A stretch of DNA of 64,000 bases from Anomaloglossus baeobatrachus. Lineage: Eukaryota > Chordata > Amphibia > Anura > Aromobatidae. The notes under the pieces were generated by a model. The model was not told the origin of the DNA. It ran no database searches and worked only from the letters and a program-made list of their open reading frames with translations. Made by a program: the position numbers and the translations under genes. Shown in pieces: positions 33,786-45,433 of this stretch. Within the stretch, counting starts at the first letter, position 1. Each line of letters begins with the position of its first letter. The stretch lies in assembly GCF_048569485.1 (NCBI RefSeq), contig NW_027442070.1:310001-374000 (forward strand). The letters run 5' to 3'.

Positions 33786-33826
33786 ATCCTTGATAAAGAC
33801 CTAAAAACAAGGTCGAAACGTTGGAT
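33786..33826 (+). ncRNA. Hammerhead-like relic with intact stem II (copy C)
   Basis: Counterpart of 3093-3134. Here stem II is perfect (GACC/GGTC), while in A and B one arm has changed. The core is still TTGATAA rather than CTGATGA. Confidence 0.45.
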
Positions 33827-34237
33827 GAATTATCCTTTTGCACAAATAAAGAATTTTCAGCATTCCAAGAGTTCTTTTCTTACGTTATTGATCACTATAG
33901 TGTGCCAGAGCTATTTCTATTGAATTGACTCTTATTTTTTCTGAGCACCTGCTATATACACAGTGAGCCAGACATATTCAAGTTTCATTCAGAAGGCAGA
34001 GGGAAGCCTTAGCAGCTGAGCCTATATCTTGGCTTGTGAGCATTAGAACAGGCCGGCGATTACAGGGTAACATGAAAAATGTCCAGCTTGCATTATGACT
34101 AGAACATGACAATATCCTTTTAAGTACTAACCTATGATGCGTTCCTAAGCAGTTGATGTTATATGTTCTACATTTCATTTTCTGCATACTTTACAAGTAG
34201 TAGAATTTGCTTTGATATAGGCAACTGGATTTTCACA

Positions 34238-34488
34238 ATGAAAAGGCAAAGGATAACGCCCGAAAAAGACGCCATACATTATGTCAGTGCCATCACTGAC
34301 AAACCTGGATTGACCATGAAATACATCAATCCCCTTAAAGGTGAGTTAAAACAAGTTTTAACTAAATTGCCTTAATATTGTCATGCATTAGAATGACTGT
34401 CTTAGGTAATGATAAATATTTTCTACAGGAAGAGGAGTGTTTGCTGAAACTGAAATCGAAAAAGGGAGTTTTGTTGCAGAATATCGAG
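34238..34488 (+). pseudogene. Captured SET-domain exons (copy C)
   Basis: Counterpart of 3545-3795: exon 1 at 34238-34340, exon 2 at 34429-34488, with the same splice signals and the same abrupt join to Gypsy integrase sequence. Confidence 0.5.
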
Positions 34489-34492
34489 GCGA

Positions 34493-35623
34493 GCTCACGT
34501 ATGCACTTACGATGGTAGACAACTACTCGAGATTTATGGTTGTGGTACAAGTCAAAGATCTAATGGCCCATACTTCAGCGAAGGTCTTCCAAGCACACTT
34601 ATGCAGACCTCATGGCTACTCAGAGAGAGTCCTCACAGATCAAGGCACTGCCTTTGAAGCGGAAATCTTCAAGGACTTCTGCAGCTTTTACCGATGCAGG
34701 AAGATGCGCACTACACCCTACCATGCTCAAACCAATGGTTATCAACCTGCTCAGGACTTTACCCCATATTCCAGATGTGGCCTTACAAGTGATTTATAGA
34801 GGGTTAACAATACGTTGGGATCACCGGATCTAATCTCCCTTTTTATACACCCTAAAATCTTGTTTGCTTTAGAATAAACAATAACATCATAAAGGTATAG
34901 CAGTACCGTTTCAAAGTTTCGGTGTCCCAAGCAGCATTCCATCAGCCTCTGGAAGGTTCCTGGCAAATTGCACAGCTCGAAGGGCATGCTTTTGAACTCG
35001 CAGAGACCCATCGGGGTGGCAAAGGCGGTCTTCTCCCCGTCTGCCTCAGCAACGGACACTTGCCGATAGCGACTAGTGAGATCAAGGGTAGAAAAATAAT
35101 TTGCAGTTCTCAATGCAGCTAGCTATTCCTCAATACAGGGGAGTGGTGCTGTCCTTCTTCTTTAACAGGACCAACGGAGCTGCCCAGAGGCTACAACTGT
35201 CACGGATAACCCCAGCCTCCTTCATGTTGCTCAACATGTCCTTGGTACACTGGTAATGTGCAGGTAGTTTTGGCTTATATCTCTCTTTGATGGGTGGGTG
35301 TGCACTTGTGGGGATGTAGTGTTTGACCCCTTTTATTCTTCAAAAGTCTAGCGGATGTTTGCTGAAGACTTGCTCGTATTCTTGCACTAGCCTGTAGACC
35401 CCCTTCTTGTGATGTGAAGGTGTGGAGTCAGTGCCTACGTGTAATTCCTTACACCACTCCTCTGGCTGACTTGGTGAGCTGTCACTGAATGGGTGGGCTG
35501 AAGCAATGGTGGATGCTGCTGTTTGGATAGCATGTGTATCTACTGAGAACAGCTTATCAATGGTGGCAAATCGGAGCAGCTTAATCTCTTGCTCTCCGCA
35601 GTTCAACACTCTCATGGGCACTC
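34493..35623. mobile_element. Gypsy integrase (+), LINE piece (-) and Gypsy RT region (-), copy C (fossil mosaic)
   Basis: Same order and orientation as 3800-4930. The integrase fragment runs to about 34763, the L2/CR1 piece lies at 34759-34883, and the protease-RT region runs on to 35623. All are broken. Confidence 0.75.
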
Positions 35624-36499
35624 TTCCCTTCCATATTAATGAATAAAACTATGATGTAAATAGCATATAGATACCCCACAAATGCAGATAAAAGTAGGTT
35701 ATGGGAAAAGGGGGAAGAGAGAAACAGGAAAATAGTGGAATAAAGTATACCTTCCAGGTGGGAGAGGAAATGGCAGCACAGCCAGTGGAGGTGAAGCAAG
35801 GGGAGCCTGCAACTAAAGAGTTGAGAGCGTTATCACATGGTGACTGAGCCTGATTGTAACGGGAGCATAGAGGTGCCGATCCTGTCTTACCTGCGTTGGT
35901 GTAGAAGTGGGTGTCCTGTGGTGGAGTCAGCTGTGTGCAGTGGTGGCCGTGGGTTCTTTTATGTGCGACCGTAGTAATAGCTGCACCCACTTCCTGTATG
36001 GGAGTGGAATGCAGTGAGGCTAATGGAACGCACGCCTGCGCATTTGTGTTTAACGTCGCGCATGTGCAGAACGGAGAAAAGGCTGCGCTCACTTCCTAAT
36101 GAAAGGGAGTGAGACGCAGCTGGGAAGGGAAGGGAAAAGATTAGGGTTTGGGGATGATGAAAGGGCTTTCTACGGGCAAGGATGGCAAAGGGTGGCAGTG
36201 ACGGAAAGTCAGGCAGCCTGTCCTGTCCTGTCCTGTCCGTCCGTCTTTTTGTATCATGAATTGGAAAGACTGCAAGGGGGAGGGGAGGTGCTTGGAGGAG
36301 GAGGAGTTATTCAGATTAATTGCAGTGGGCGGCGGCTGCAAAAAGCATCATTCTTCTTGTTTTTGCTCTGCAAAACAGCCTTTTCAAGGGTTGGCTTGGG
36401 TGACAAAATGTCTTCTGTAGGCGTGGGTTTGTCTCCCTCTCCCTAAGATGTGTCCGGTATAGGCCAGGGTGCCACTCAAGGCCGTAACCAATTCGGGTT
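35624..36499 (+). promoter_or_regulatory. U2 snRNA gene 5' flank with promoter-like elements (copy C)
   Basis: TCTCCCTAAGATG at 36438-36450 lies 62 to 50 bases ahead of the U2 start, where the proximal sequence element of Pol II snRNA genes sits. A GGGCGG box lies about 170 bases upstream (about 36328), within reach of a distal element. No octamer is clear. The match to a PSE consensus is positional and loose. Bases 35624-36100 are unclassified. Confidence 0.4.
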
Positions 36500-36536
36500 A
36501 TAGCTTCTCGGCCTTTTGGCTAAGATCAAGTGTAGT
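36500..36536 (+). ncRNA. U2 snRNA gene, 5' part (nt 1-37), copy C
   Basis: Matches U2 nt 1-37 apart from A at position 3. It contains the branch-site recognition sequence GTGTAGTA only as far as GTGTAGT, because the insertion cuts there. Confidence 0.9.
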
Positions 36537-36725
36537 TTCGGAGGACGCTACCTTGGTCGGTACTGGAAGGTGCCTGGGATTGCACGTCTGCCGGCCTTGA
36601 GGAAGTGTGTGCGCCTTCTGGTGACACATAGCCCTCTTGTGCCTGGACGGTTCCCAGGCAACGGGAGGCGATCACCTTTGTTATTTTGAAGTCCTACTGA
36701 TAAACAGAAAAAAAAAATAAATAAA
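36537..36725 (+). mobile_element. Poly(A)-tailed insertion splitting U2, probable U2-targeting LINE 3' end
   Basis: 189 bases, ending in an A-rich tail with AAATAAATAAA, lie exactly between U2 nt 37/38 and nt 39. Severe 5' truncation and an A-rich 3' tail fit target-primed reverse transcription. Little or no target duplication is visible. Keno and Utopia are known U2-specific LINEs; which, if either, this is cannot be told from a 3' end alone. Confidence 0.6.
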
Positions 36726-36874
36726 TCTGTTCTTATCAGTTTAATATCTGATACGTCCCCTCTCTGGGGACCATATATTAAATGGATTTTTAGAACAAGG
36801 AGATGGAAAAAATCTTGCTCTGTCCACTCCACGCATTGACCTGGTATTGCAGTACCTCCAGGACCGGTGCACCC
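36726..36874 (+). ncRNA. U2 snRNA gene, 3' part (nt 39 to end), copy C
   Basis: Begins TCTGTTCTTATCAGTTTAAT and ends CCAGGACCGGTGCACCC. It carries the Sm-site region (GGATTTTTAG) and the terminal stem-loops. Substitutions from vertebrate U2 are few. With the 5' part it makes up a whole U2 gene interrupted once. Confidence 0.9.
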
Positions 36875-36886
36875 CTTCTTAACCCA

Positions 36887-36901
36887 GTTTCCAAAAGCAG
36901 A
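36887..36901 (+). terminator. snRNA 3' box
   Basis: GTTTCCAAAAGCAGA fits the GTTTN(0-3)AAARNNAGA consensus that directs 3' end formation of Pol II snRNAs, 13 bases after the U2 end. This shows that the locus was a real U2 gene copy, not a processed pseudogene. Confidence 0.85.
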
Positions 36902-37842
36902 ACTCAATTCACCTGATTCAAATGAGCCCCATTAGTGAATTGAAAGAAAGCAAAAACTTTATATGCACCTCAATTTGGCCAATTCACTTTTCACACTTTC
37001 ACCCTTTTTTTTATCTTTCACACCTTTTACTTGCTTTATTGATGCAAAAGCTGTGCCAAATAGCAAACTCATCTCCACTCAACTTGACCAACTCTGCTAT
37101 GTCCCGTGCAGTATCTTATTCTCAGTCTTATCTAGATCATTTGCAATTGAATAGAATAGATCCCTTTTGGACACATTGGATTCAGCTGCTGCAGTGACTG
37201 CAGGTGTTAGAAGATGCAGACTTGGCATCAGGTGCTGTCTATCAGATTCCACTCCAATTAAAGCTTCCATTGTTTTTCGGTGTTTTCTTTGAGCAATGAT
37301 GATGTCTTTAGTGATCTGTTGGCTCCCTCTCCTGGAGGAAGAGTTTGCTTGCTCTTGGACTTTCAAAAAGAGAGGTCATGATAGACATTTAGCTTCTGAG
37401 CCCAATTGGGGACAGTCATGGGTGATGAATGTTTTGCAACCTGCTGCGAAGCCTGATACCGCAATATAAGGAACGTCAAATACTAAGAATGGGCGGCCTA
37501 TGAAAGAATTAGTACTTTCATTAAGCATACTTAAACGGCTAATTGGGAATAGACAAACTGTAAAAAGCCCTCTGAGAAAGCCCCTCTCTAACCTTTGTTA
37601 GTAAGCTTTTCTGTAGTCTGCCTGTTGATGTATTTTCCGTTTGAACAGTGCACAACATGAAGTGACGGAACACTGGCTTGTCACAATGTCCCCCGCTGAC
37701 ATCACGATAGCGCTGCTGCCTAGAAAGCCAGCTGCGCAGCAGAAGTTGCTCTTTGGGTGGGATGGTGGGCTAATGTATCTATTCCTGCTTGGTGTGAGTT
37801 TGACATGATCTAGAGCAACGAGTTCCAGCGGCTAGCGGTTGA
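36902..37842 (+). other. U2 gene 3' flank and unclassified sequence
   Basis: Probably the spacer of a U2 gene repeat, since it follows the 3' box directly. No coding sequence seen. From about 37760 Gypsy-type integrase sequence begins on the minus strand. Confidence 0.35.
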
Positions 37843-38397
37843 TTATTGGCTGTAATGGGGCTTTCTGGCTGGTGCCAGCCTTTCTTCTTAGCACACAGGA
37901 ACCACAATCCCTACACCATGCTTCGATGGATTCTCTCATCCCAGCCCAGTAAAACTACATATTTCACACAGTTATAAGCAGCCCATGGGCATTCACCTGG
38001 ATTAAAACCCATAACAGCTCATAGACCAAACAATCAATCTACCACTGGACCAAACATGTTATGGTTATGCGTTTTCATTGGATGGATAATCGAAGCCATG
38101 TTTTTTTCCTTTCTGTTGGGTTTGTTGTGTGAGTAGCCTATAGGATTAAGTTGGTTACCGCAGGCAGTGGATTTAACTTCCTGTCTTTGGTCCAGTGGTA
38201 GATGGATTGTCTGGTCTATGAGCTGTTATTGGTTTGAATGCAGGTGAATGCCCATGGGCTGCTTATGACTGTGTAAAATATGTAGTTTTACTGGGCTGGG
38301 ATGAGAGAATCCATTGAAGCATGGTGTAGGGATTGTGGTTCCTGTGTGCTAAGAAGAGAGGCTGGCACCAGCCAGAAAGCCCCATTGCAGCCAATAA
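37843..38397. repeat. Small palindrome carrying Gypsy integrase fragments (fossil)
   Basis: Arms 37843-38055 and 38185-38397 are reverse complements around a 129-base spacer. The inner arm parts and spacer are the outer PLE-arm sequence also found at 10070-10290. The outer arm parts encode the zinc-finger region of a Gypsy integrase (MRESIEAWC, CGSC). Broken and non-coding. Confidence 0.75.
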
Positions 38398-38590
38398 TCA
38401 CTTAATAACTTTTTCAACTTGTCATCATATGGGAGGCCTTCCATTCCTTGTAGTAGTCTAGTTGCCCACCTTTGAACTGACTCTAACTTCTGAATGTCCT
38501 TTTTAAAATGTGGAGCCCAAAACTGGTTCCCATATTCCAGATGTAGCCTTACAAGTGATTTATAGAGGTTGATCATCTTTACTTATCATT
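38392..38590 (-). mobile_element. L2/CR1-type LINE RT fragment
   Basis: LYKSLVRLHLEYGNQFWAP, then DIQKLESVQRWATRLLQGM: the well-known C-terminal RT block of L2/CR1 LINEs, extending further than the other LINE pieces in the window. Truncated on both sides. Confidence 0.85.
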
Positions 38591-38629
38591 TAAAACTTTC
38601 AAACTGGTACACTCAACACATAAAGCCCC

Positions 38630-41600
38630 CCCCTTTTAAAGAGTAGTTTCCCTGTACCTAAGTGGGGGTCTACCTAGGTTGGAGCGAGTGGACCTTCGGG
38701 GTCCGGTGTCAGTGGTGACAGGCAGTGGGGCAGAGGGAACAGTCAGTTCCTCCTCCCTGCTATCATGTGGGGCAGGCGGAGGCGTAGGGGAGCTGGGTAC
38801 AGGTACATCCCTGGGCACTGGCTCGCGGTTAACCGTTTCCATCATTTCTTCATCCACGGGTTGTGGGAACAGTATCACTGGAAGGATCACCGCACCGTTC
38901 TGTGTAGGCCAGTCTGCTGGAAAATCACCCATCATGGTGTGGATTACCTCTTTTTCCTTCTCCACTGGACTGGGAACTGGAGCCTCATCCGCTACTCTCA
39001 ATGCTGGTGGGCACTTCTTCAGGTGGTCTCGGGAAACCGTGGCCAAAGTCCCCCCCTGGTCATGGCTGATCTGGTAGGCCTTCCCATTCTCCCATCCTGT
39101 GGGCTGGACTACATACGGGGTTTTTTCCCATTGATCATCCAGCTTGTGGGCCCTTCTTTTCCGCTTCAGCACTACATCCCCAGGTTGGAAGGAACCGGCA
39201 GGCGCCTTCTTGTTGAAGCACTGCTCCTGTTGTCCCCGACTCCGGCACAAGTTCTTTTCAACATACTCCTGGACCTGTCGGTACTGTGTCCTCCGCCGAG
39301 TGTCCCATTCAGCTGTCGACAGGAGTGCTTCTGAAGCTTCCAAGCCCATTTCCAGATCCACTGGTAGCCGGCCGGGACGAGCTCTCATCAGGTATGCTGG
39401 AGTGCATTTCGTAGAGCTGGAAGGGATGTTGTTGTACATATCGACCAGGTCAGGTAGCTTCTCCAGCCACAGGTTCCGCTCTTCCAGTGGTAACGTCTTG
39501 AGGAGGCCCAGGACCAAGTGGTTCATCTTTTCACAAATGCCATTGGTTTGGGCGTGGTAAGGCGTGGTCCGGATTTTCTTGCAGCCGTACAACTGGCAGA
39601 ATTCCTGGAATACCTCTGCTTCAAAGGCCGGACCCTGGTCGGTAAGCACCCTCTCCGGGTACCAATGCGGTCAACAGAAATAAGCCTGGAAAGCCTTAGC
39701 AGCGGTGCGGCCGGTTAAGTCCTTAACTGGGACAACCACCAGGAACCTCGAGTAGTGGTCTACGATGGTCAGAGCGTAGGTGTACCCACTTCGGCTGGGG
39801 GTGAGCTTTACATGGTCAAGGGGAACCAGCTCCAGCGGTTGGTGTGTAATGATCGGGTGTAGGTGTGCCTTCTGGCTGGCCTCGTCCTTCCTTCTCAATG
39901 CGCAAGGGCCACATTCTCGGCACCAGGCCTCCACAGATTCCCGCATTCCACTCCAATAGAACCGCTCTCTTAACAACATCTCTAGCTTCTTCCACCCGAA
40001 GTGCACTGCACCATCATGGTATGCTTGCAGGACGGTGGGCACTTTAGCCTGGGGAATCACCAGCTGGCGGATCTTCTCGTGAGTCTTTGGATTAATCAGC
40101 TCGCGATACAACTTCCCCTGGTGTAGGTATAGCCGGGTCCGTTCTTGCCACAGACGTTGGGCTTCGGCAGGGGCAGCAGGGTCTATCCCAGCAGAACCCT
40201 GTTCCACTAGAGTCTTGACCAGGCGGACAGCAGGTGCCTGGTCCTGAGCTTCCTGCCAGTCCTGTCGGGGCAGCGGATCCAGGTTCACCTGTTGTTGGTA
40301 GACGTGCACCTTCTCAGTGAATGGCCGGTGAAATGCAGGCAACTCGATCTCTTCGAGGTCATCATCCTCTGGCCCCTCTTCCGACAGGTGGGGCATCCGG
40401 GAGAGTGCATTGGCATTGACGTTGGTACGGCCGGCCCGGTACTTGATGGTGAAATCGTAGTTGGCTAACCTGGTCACCCACCGCTGCTCCAACGCGCCCA
40501 GCTTGGCCGTATCTAGATGGGTCAGCAGGTTATTGTCTGTGTACGCGGTGAACTTGGCTGCTGCCAGGTAATGGCGGAAACGCTCGGTGATAGCCCACAC
40601 CAGTGCCAAGAGCTCAAGCTTGAAGGAGATGTAGTTCTCAGGGTTCCTCTCAGTCGGTCGGAGTTTTCGGCTAGCATAAGCTATTACCTTTTCCCTTCTG
40701 TCTTGGACCTGGGATAGAACAGCCCCCAAGCCCACATTGCTGGCGTCGGTGTAGAGGATGAATGGGCGGCTGTAGTCAGGGTACGCTAGGATTTCCTCTC
40801 CGGTCAGGGCTGTTCTCAGCTGGCGGAAGGATTCCTCATGCTTTTCTTCCCACACCAATGGGGCTACTAGGGATCTACCACCCTTGGTCTGTCCTACGAG
40901 GAGGTCTTGCATGGGGGCAGCCATCTTTGTGTACCCCTTAATGAAGCGACGGTAATATCCCACCAGGCCCAGAAACTGCCTCACTTCCCTCACTGTGGTC
41001 GGTCTCGGCCAGTCTTGGATGGCGGTGATCTTCTCGGGGTTGGGGGCGACACCTTCCGCACCAACCACATGTCCTAGGTACTGCACTCTGGGTTTCAGCA
41101 GATGACACTTTGAGGGCTTCAACTTCATCCCATACTTGGCAAGGGACGCGAACACCTCGGCTAGGTGCTCCAGGTGGGCTTCATACGTCTGTGAGTACAC
41201 AATCACATCATCCAAGTACAGCAAAACGGTCCCATAGGCAGTCTTCTCTCGGTCTTCCGGTGCCACGGCCACCTGCCAGTACCCGCTGGTGAGGTCAAGG
41301 GTGGAGAAGTAGTTAGCGGTTCTCAGCGAGGCCAGGGACTCTTTGATGCGGGGCAGAGGGTAAGCATCCTTATGCGTTATCTGGTTAATCTTCCGGTAAT
41401 CCACACACATCCGCATGGTGCCATCCTTCTTCTTAACCAGCACCAACGGAGCGGCCCAGGGACTACAGCTGTCCCTAATAACCTCTGCCTCCTTCATGTT
41501 CCTCAACATGTCTTTGGCGCATTGGTAGTGCGCAGGGGGAATAGGCCTGTATCTCTCTTTAATAGGGGAGTGTGTACCGGTAGGGATGTGGTGTTGAACC

Positions 41601-41863
41601 CCTTTAATCTGCCCAAAATCTAGAGGGTGCTTGCTAAAAACCCGCTCATACTCCTGTACCACCCGGTATACCCCTTCCTTGTGGTGTATGGGGGTATCAT
41701 CAGTGCCGACATGTAGCTCTCGATACCACTCGCCTAACTCCCCCAGGGATGAGTGGGAACCGGCAGCAGGCGGTGTGACTGGGGGAACGGCTTCATGGAT
41801 CGTGTGGGGATCTAGAGTGAACAATTTGGCAAGGGTAGCGTACCGGGTGGTGCATGAATGCAC
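38630..41863 (-). mobile_element. Ty3/Gypsy pol, long fossil copy
   Basis: About 3.2 kb of pol on the minus strand in normal order: region ahead of RT (GVYRVVQEYERVFSKHPLDF), RT (YPLPRIKESLASL, YLDDVIVYSQ, LGLVGYYRRFI), RNase H (FILYTDASNVGLGAVLSQ), integrase zinc finger and core (YALTIVDHYSRF, TTPYHAQTNG), and a C-terminal tail rich in acidic and proline residues. This is the best-preserved retroelement in the window, yet it is broken (a few breaks). No gag or flanking LTRs are recognisable here. The high coding preservation suggests a fairly young insertion. The fragments in the three loops belong to a related but older subfamily. Confidence 0.9.
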
Positions 41864-42390
41864 ACATATTGGTTTTATAATCTTATTGTATTACTTTATA
41901 TTCTTATTTCACTTGTGCATATCTCCACCATAATCCTGGCTAAGAAATATAGCTTTTTTTGGGGTACACAGGTAGTAAGGTCTTCTTTCTATTTCTTTAG
42001 GGGTGATATAGCCTGGTGGAACTCTAGACCTCTAACATTATATATGCACCCTTTTTCTTTATGGTTCTTGGACACCTTATAACATTCTTCCATACATATA
42101 TATCTTTCTCATAAATTATAAATAATTAGGCATTTTTATATATTTTATTTACATTTTCATAAATAACTTTTTACAAAGCATGGGGGACATTCTCACATAC
42201 ATATAATTTTCATGTACGCATTCTGAAAATTTACGCATAAACCGTACACACTCCTTTTTGTAACAATTTCTATAACTCATTCGCTGAACTCTCATCCCGG
42301 ATATTCATTCTTACACCGAATTTCCTGTTATAACACAACATTCATGATTTTTATTCAATTTATTTTTATTTTTTAGGTTTATTAGTAGTG
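41864..42390. other. A/T-rich unclassified sequence
   Basis: Long A/T-rich stretch, with ATATATAT-like runs near 42095 and TTTATTTTTATTTTTTAGG just before the hAT end. No gene or known repeat recognised. Confidence 0.3.
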
Positions 42391-42809
42391 ATGAGCGAGT
42401 ACTAAAAAGCTCGGGTGCTCGAAGCTCGGGCCGAGCCTCCCAAGATACTCGTGTACTCGGCCCGAGCACCGAGCCCAATGTTATCCTATGGGAGACCCGA
42501 GTATTTTTGTGAAATGACCACCGGCAGCATGTAGAAACCCTAAAAATGGCACAAAAGTCTCCGAAGAGTGCTCAAATGACATGGCAACAGCATGAGGAAG
42601 ACCCCTTGAAGCATTTATCACTCAAAAGTCACAGCTGTGAATAATTTTGTCCACGTTTTACGCCATTTTTACGGACTCACCAGAAAACCTTCCAAAATGA
42701 CACCAAAATGATTTTTCATAGCGGAAATGTTAAGGGCACATACCCAATAGTGAGATAGAGCTAATGTATGTTACTTTTTGAGATCAATACATGAAAGATT
42801 TTACGTAAA

Positions 42810-44180
42810 ACATTGTGTGGCACTCCGATGTCCCTGAGAAGAGACGTACATAAAGGCCTCTGAGTCTAATGTGCCCATTTTGAGGAACTGAGTCTTTGTA
42901 GTATTTTCCTTTGCCAGGGCAGTCCAAAATTGTGAGGTTCACCAATGCCCCTGCATACAGACGTGCATGATGGCCTGTAAACCTGAAGTGCCCATTGTAA
43001 GGAAGTGGGTCTATTGTAGTATAGCCCTTAGGCAGGGCAGCCAAAAATTGGGAGGCTCCACGTTGTCCCTGGATAGAGACGTGCATGAGGGCCTCAAAAC
43101 ATTAAGTGTCCAGTGTCAGGAAGTGGGTGTATTATAGTATAGCCCTTAGGCAGGGCAGCCAAAAATTGGGAGGCTCTACGTTGTCCCTGGATAGAGACGT
43201 GCATGAGGGCCTGTAAACCTGAAGTGCCCATTGGAAGGAAGTGGGTCTTTTGTAGTATAGCCCTTTGGCAGGGCAGCCAAAAATTGGGAGGCTCCACGTT
43301 GTCCCTGGATAGAGACGTGCATGAGGGCCTGTAAACCTGAAGTGCCCATTGGAAGGAAGTGGGTCTTTTGTAGTATAGCCCTTTGGCAGGGCAGCCAAAA
43401 ATTGGGAGGCTCCACGTTGTCCCTGGATAGAGACATGCATGAGGGCCTCAAAACATTAAGTGTCCATTGTCAGGAAGTGGGTGTATTATAGTATAGCCCT
43501 TAGGCAGGGCAGCCAAAAATTGGGAGGCTCCACGTTGTCCCTGGATAGAGACGTGCATGAGGGCCTGTAAACCTGAAGTGCCCATTGGAAGGAAGTGGGT
43601 CTTTTGTAGTATAGCCCTTTGGCAGGGCAGCCAAAAATTGGGAGGCTCCACGTTGTCCCTGGATAGAGACGTGCATGAGGGCCTCAAAACATTAAGTGTC
43701 CATTGTCAGGAAGTGGGTGTATTATAGTATAGCCCTTTGGCAGGGCAGCCAAAAATTGGGAGGCTCCACGTTGTCCCTGGATAGAGACGTGCATGAGGGC
43801 CTCAAAACATTAAGTGTCCATTGTCAGGAAGTGGGTGTATTATAGTATAGCCCTTAGGCAGGGCAGCCAAAAATTGGGAGGCTCCACGTTGTCCCTGGAT
43901 AGAGACGTGCATGAGGGCCTCAAAACATTAAGTGTCCATTGTCAGGAAGTGGGTCTTTTGTAGTATAGCCCTTTGGCAGGGCAGCCAAAAATTGGGAGGC
44001 TCCACGTTGTCCCTGGATAGGGACGTGCATGAGGGCCTCAAAACATTAAGTGTCCATTGTCAGGAAGTGGGTGTATTATAGTATAGCCCTTTGGCAGGGC
44101 AGCCAAAAATTGGGAGGCTCCACGTTGTCCCTGCATAGAGACGTGCATGAGGGCCTCAAAACATTGTTCCCATTGCAAAG
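42810..44180. repeat. 118-bp subterminal tandem array of the hAT element
   Basis: About 11-12 units, each with GGCAGCCAAAAATTGGGAGG and CCCTGGATAGAGACGTGCAT. Two subtypes differ in a GTAAACCTGAAGTGCC versus CAAAACATTAAGTGTCC block. Short open frames within it are by-products of the repeat. Confidence 0.9.
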
Positions 44181-44392
44181 GAGCGGGTCTCCTGTCGTTG
44201 TAATGTCCATTCTGCAAAGAATGGGCGAAAAAAATTACCACTGGGGGTATACCTGAAACAAAGGCCTAACTCTTGTAACGGTCATCATGGTGGCGCATGA
44301 GGAGAAGGAGGAGCAGTCCAGCGATTATCCAAAGTCCAGAAGTGTGTACCCATGGGTGACTGGAGGTACATGGCAAATTCCCGTTACAAACT

Positions 44393-45433
44393 TTAAATTC
44401 CGCTCTCATTTGCTGGTGGTGTGGTGAAGTCTGGCCCAATCCAACCCTTGTTCATCTTGATCAGAGTCAGCCTGTCAGCATTTTCAGTTGACAGGCGGGT
44501 GCGTTTATCTGTAATGATTCCACCTGCGGCACTAAAAACACGCTCTGACAAAACGCTAGCGGCAGGGCAGGCCAGGACTTCCAAGGCGTAGAGAGCCAAT
44601 TCATGCCACGTGTCCACCTTGGATACCCAATAATTGTAAGGCACAGAGGAATGTCGGAGTACAGTTGTTCGATCTGCAAGGTACTCCTTGAGCATCTGGG
44701 CAAACTTAGGATTTCTTGTGGCACTACCCCGCACCTCAGGGGCTGTGGTACGTGAGGGGCTGAGAAAACTGTCCCACATCTTAAAGACTGTTCCCCTACC
44801 TCTGGCGGATTGGACTTGTGCCTGACCTATGCCGCTAGCGTTTTGTGAGGGGAATGCTTTGCCTACTTCCGTGACTATGGCCTTCCGGAACTGCTGCATT
44901 TTGGTTGACCTCTCCGCCTCGGGAATAAGAGACATAAAGTTCTCCTTGTAGCGTGGGTCTAACAGTGTTACCAACCAGTAATGATTGTCGGCCAAGATGT
45001 TCTTAACGCGAGGGTCACGAGACAGGCAGCTTACCATAAAGTCAGCCATGTGCGCCAGACTCTTAACAGCCAGGACTTCAGTAGCCTGACCAACACGTTG
45101 ACTGAACATGCTGTCCTCCTCCTCCTCCTCCTCCTCCTCCTCATCTACCCTGTCCTCTGGCCAGCCACGCTGAACCGAGGATATGACTGGTGTGCATGTC
45201 ATATCCTCAATTTGGCCGGAGATTTGCTCCATGTCTTCATCCTCCTCCTCGTCATAGTCCTCCACTGCACGTTGTGATGAGACGAGGCTGGGCTGTGTGT
45301 TATCACCCACACCCACTACTGTTTCTTGCTGCAACTCATCGCGCTCCGCCTGCAATGCATCATGTTTGGTTTTGAGCAGAGACCGTTTTAGAAGGCAGAG
45401 TAGCGGTATGGTGACGCTAATAATGGCGTCATC
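44393..45433 (-). pseudogene. hAT transposase, C-terminal half
   Basis: About 345 codons, open throughout. An acidic spacer (EDYDEEEDEDME, a run of nine E) is followed by the end of the catalytic region (YWLVTLLDPRYKENF), a linker, and the hAT dimerisation domain (YNYWVSKVDTWHELALYALE, ACPAASVLSERVFSAAG, RLSTENADRLTLIKMN), then a stop. It overlaps and is nearly identical to 29425-30710 in the shared part, so both derive from the same family. The N-terminal half is replaced by unrelated sequence. The open frame suggests recent loss, but on its own it lacks the DNA-binding domain. Confidence 0.85.

Larger units (their letters stand above)
30985..34239 (+). mobile_element. PLE-derived arm, copy C
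   Basis: Direct copy of A 511-3546. It starts abruptly at GAGTTTGAGACCCCC. It has a 204-bp insertion absent from the other copies (31111-31323) and is visibly more diverged from A and B than they are from each other. It has no inverted partner, so this is the unfolded form of the unit. Confidence 0.75.
42391..45433 (-). mobile_element. hAT transposon, 3' half
   Basis: The outer end starts TAGTGATGAGCGAGTACT and is followed by nested CTCGGG/CCCGAG palindromes, a 118-bp tandem array (about 42810-44180) and the C-terminal half of a transposase on the minus strand. The inner end is cut at 45433, where LINE/Gypsy mosaic sequence begins. One terminal repeat and the N-terminal half of the gene are missing. 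Confidence 0.8.
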
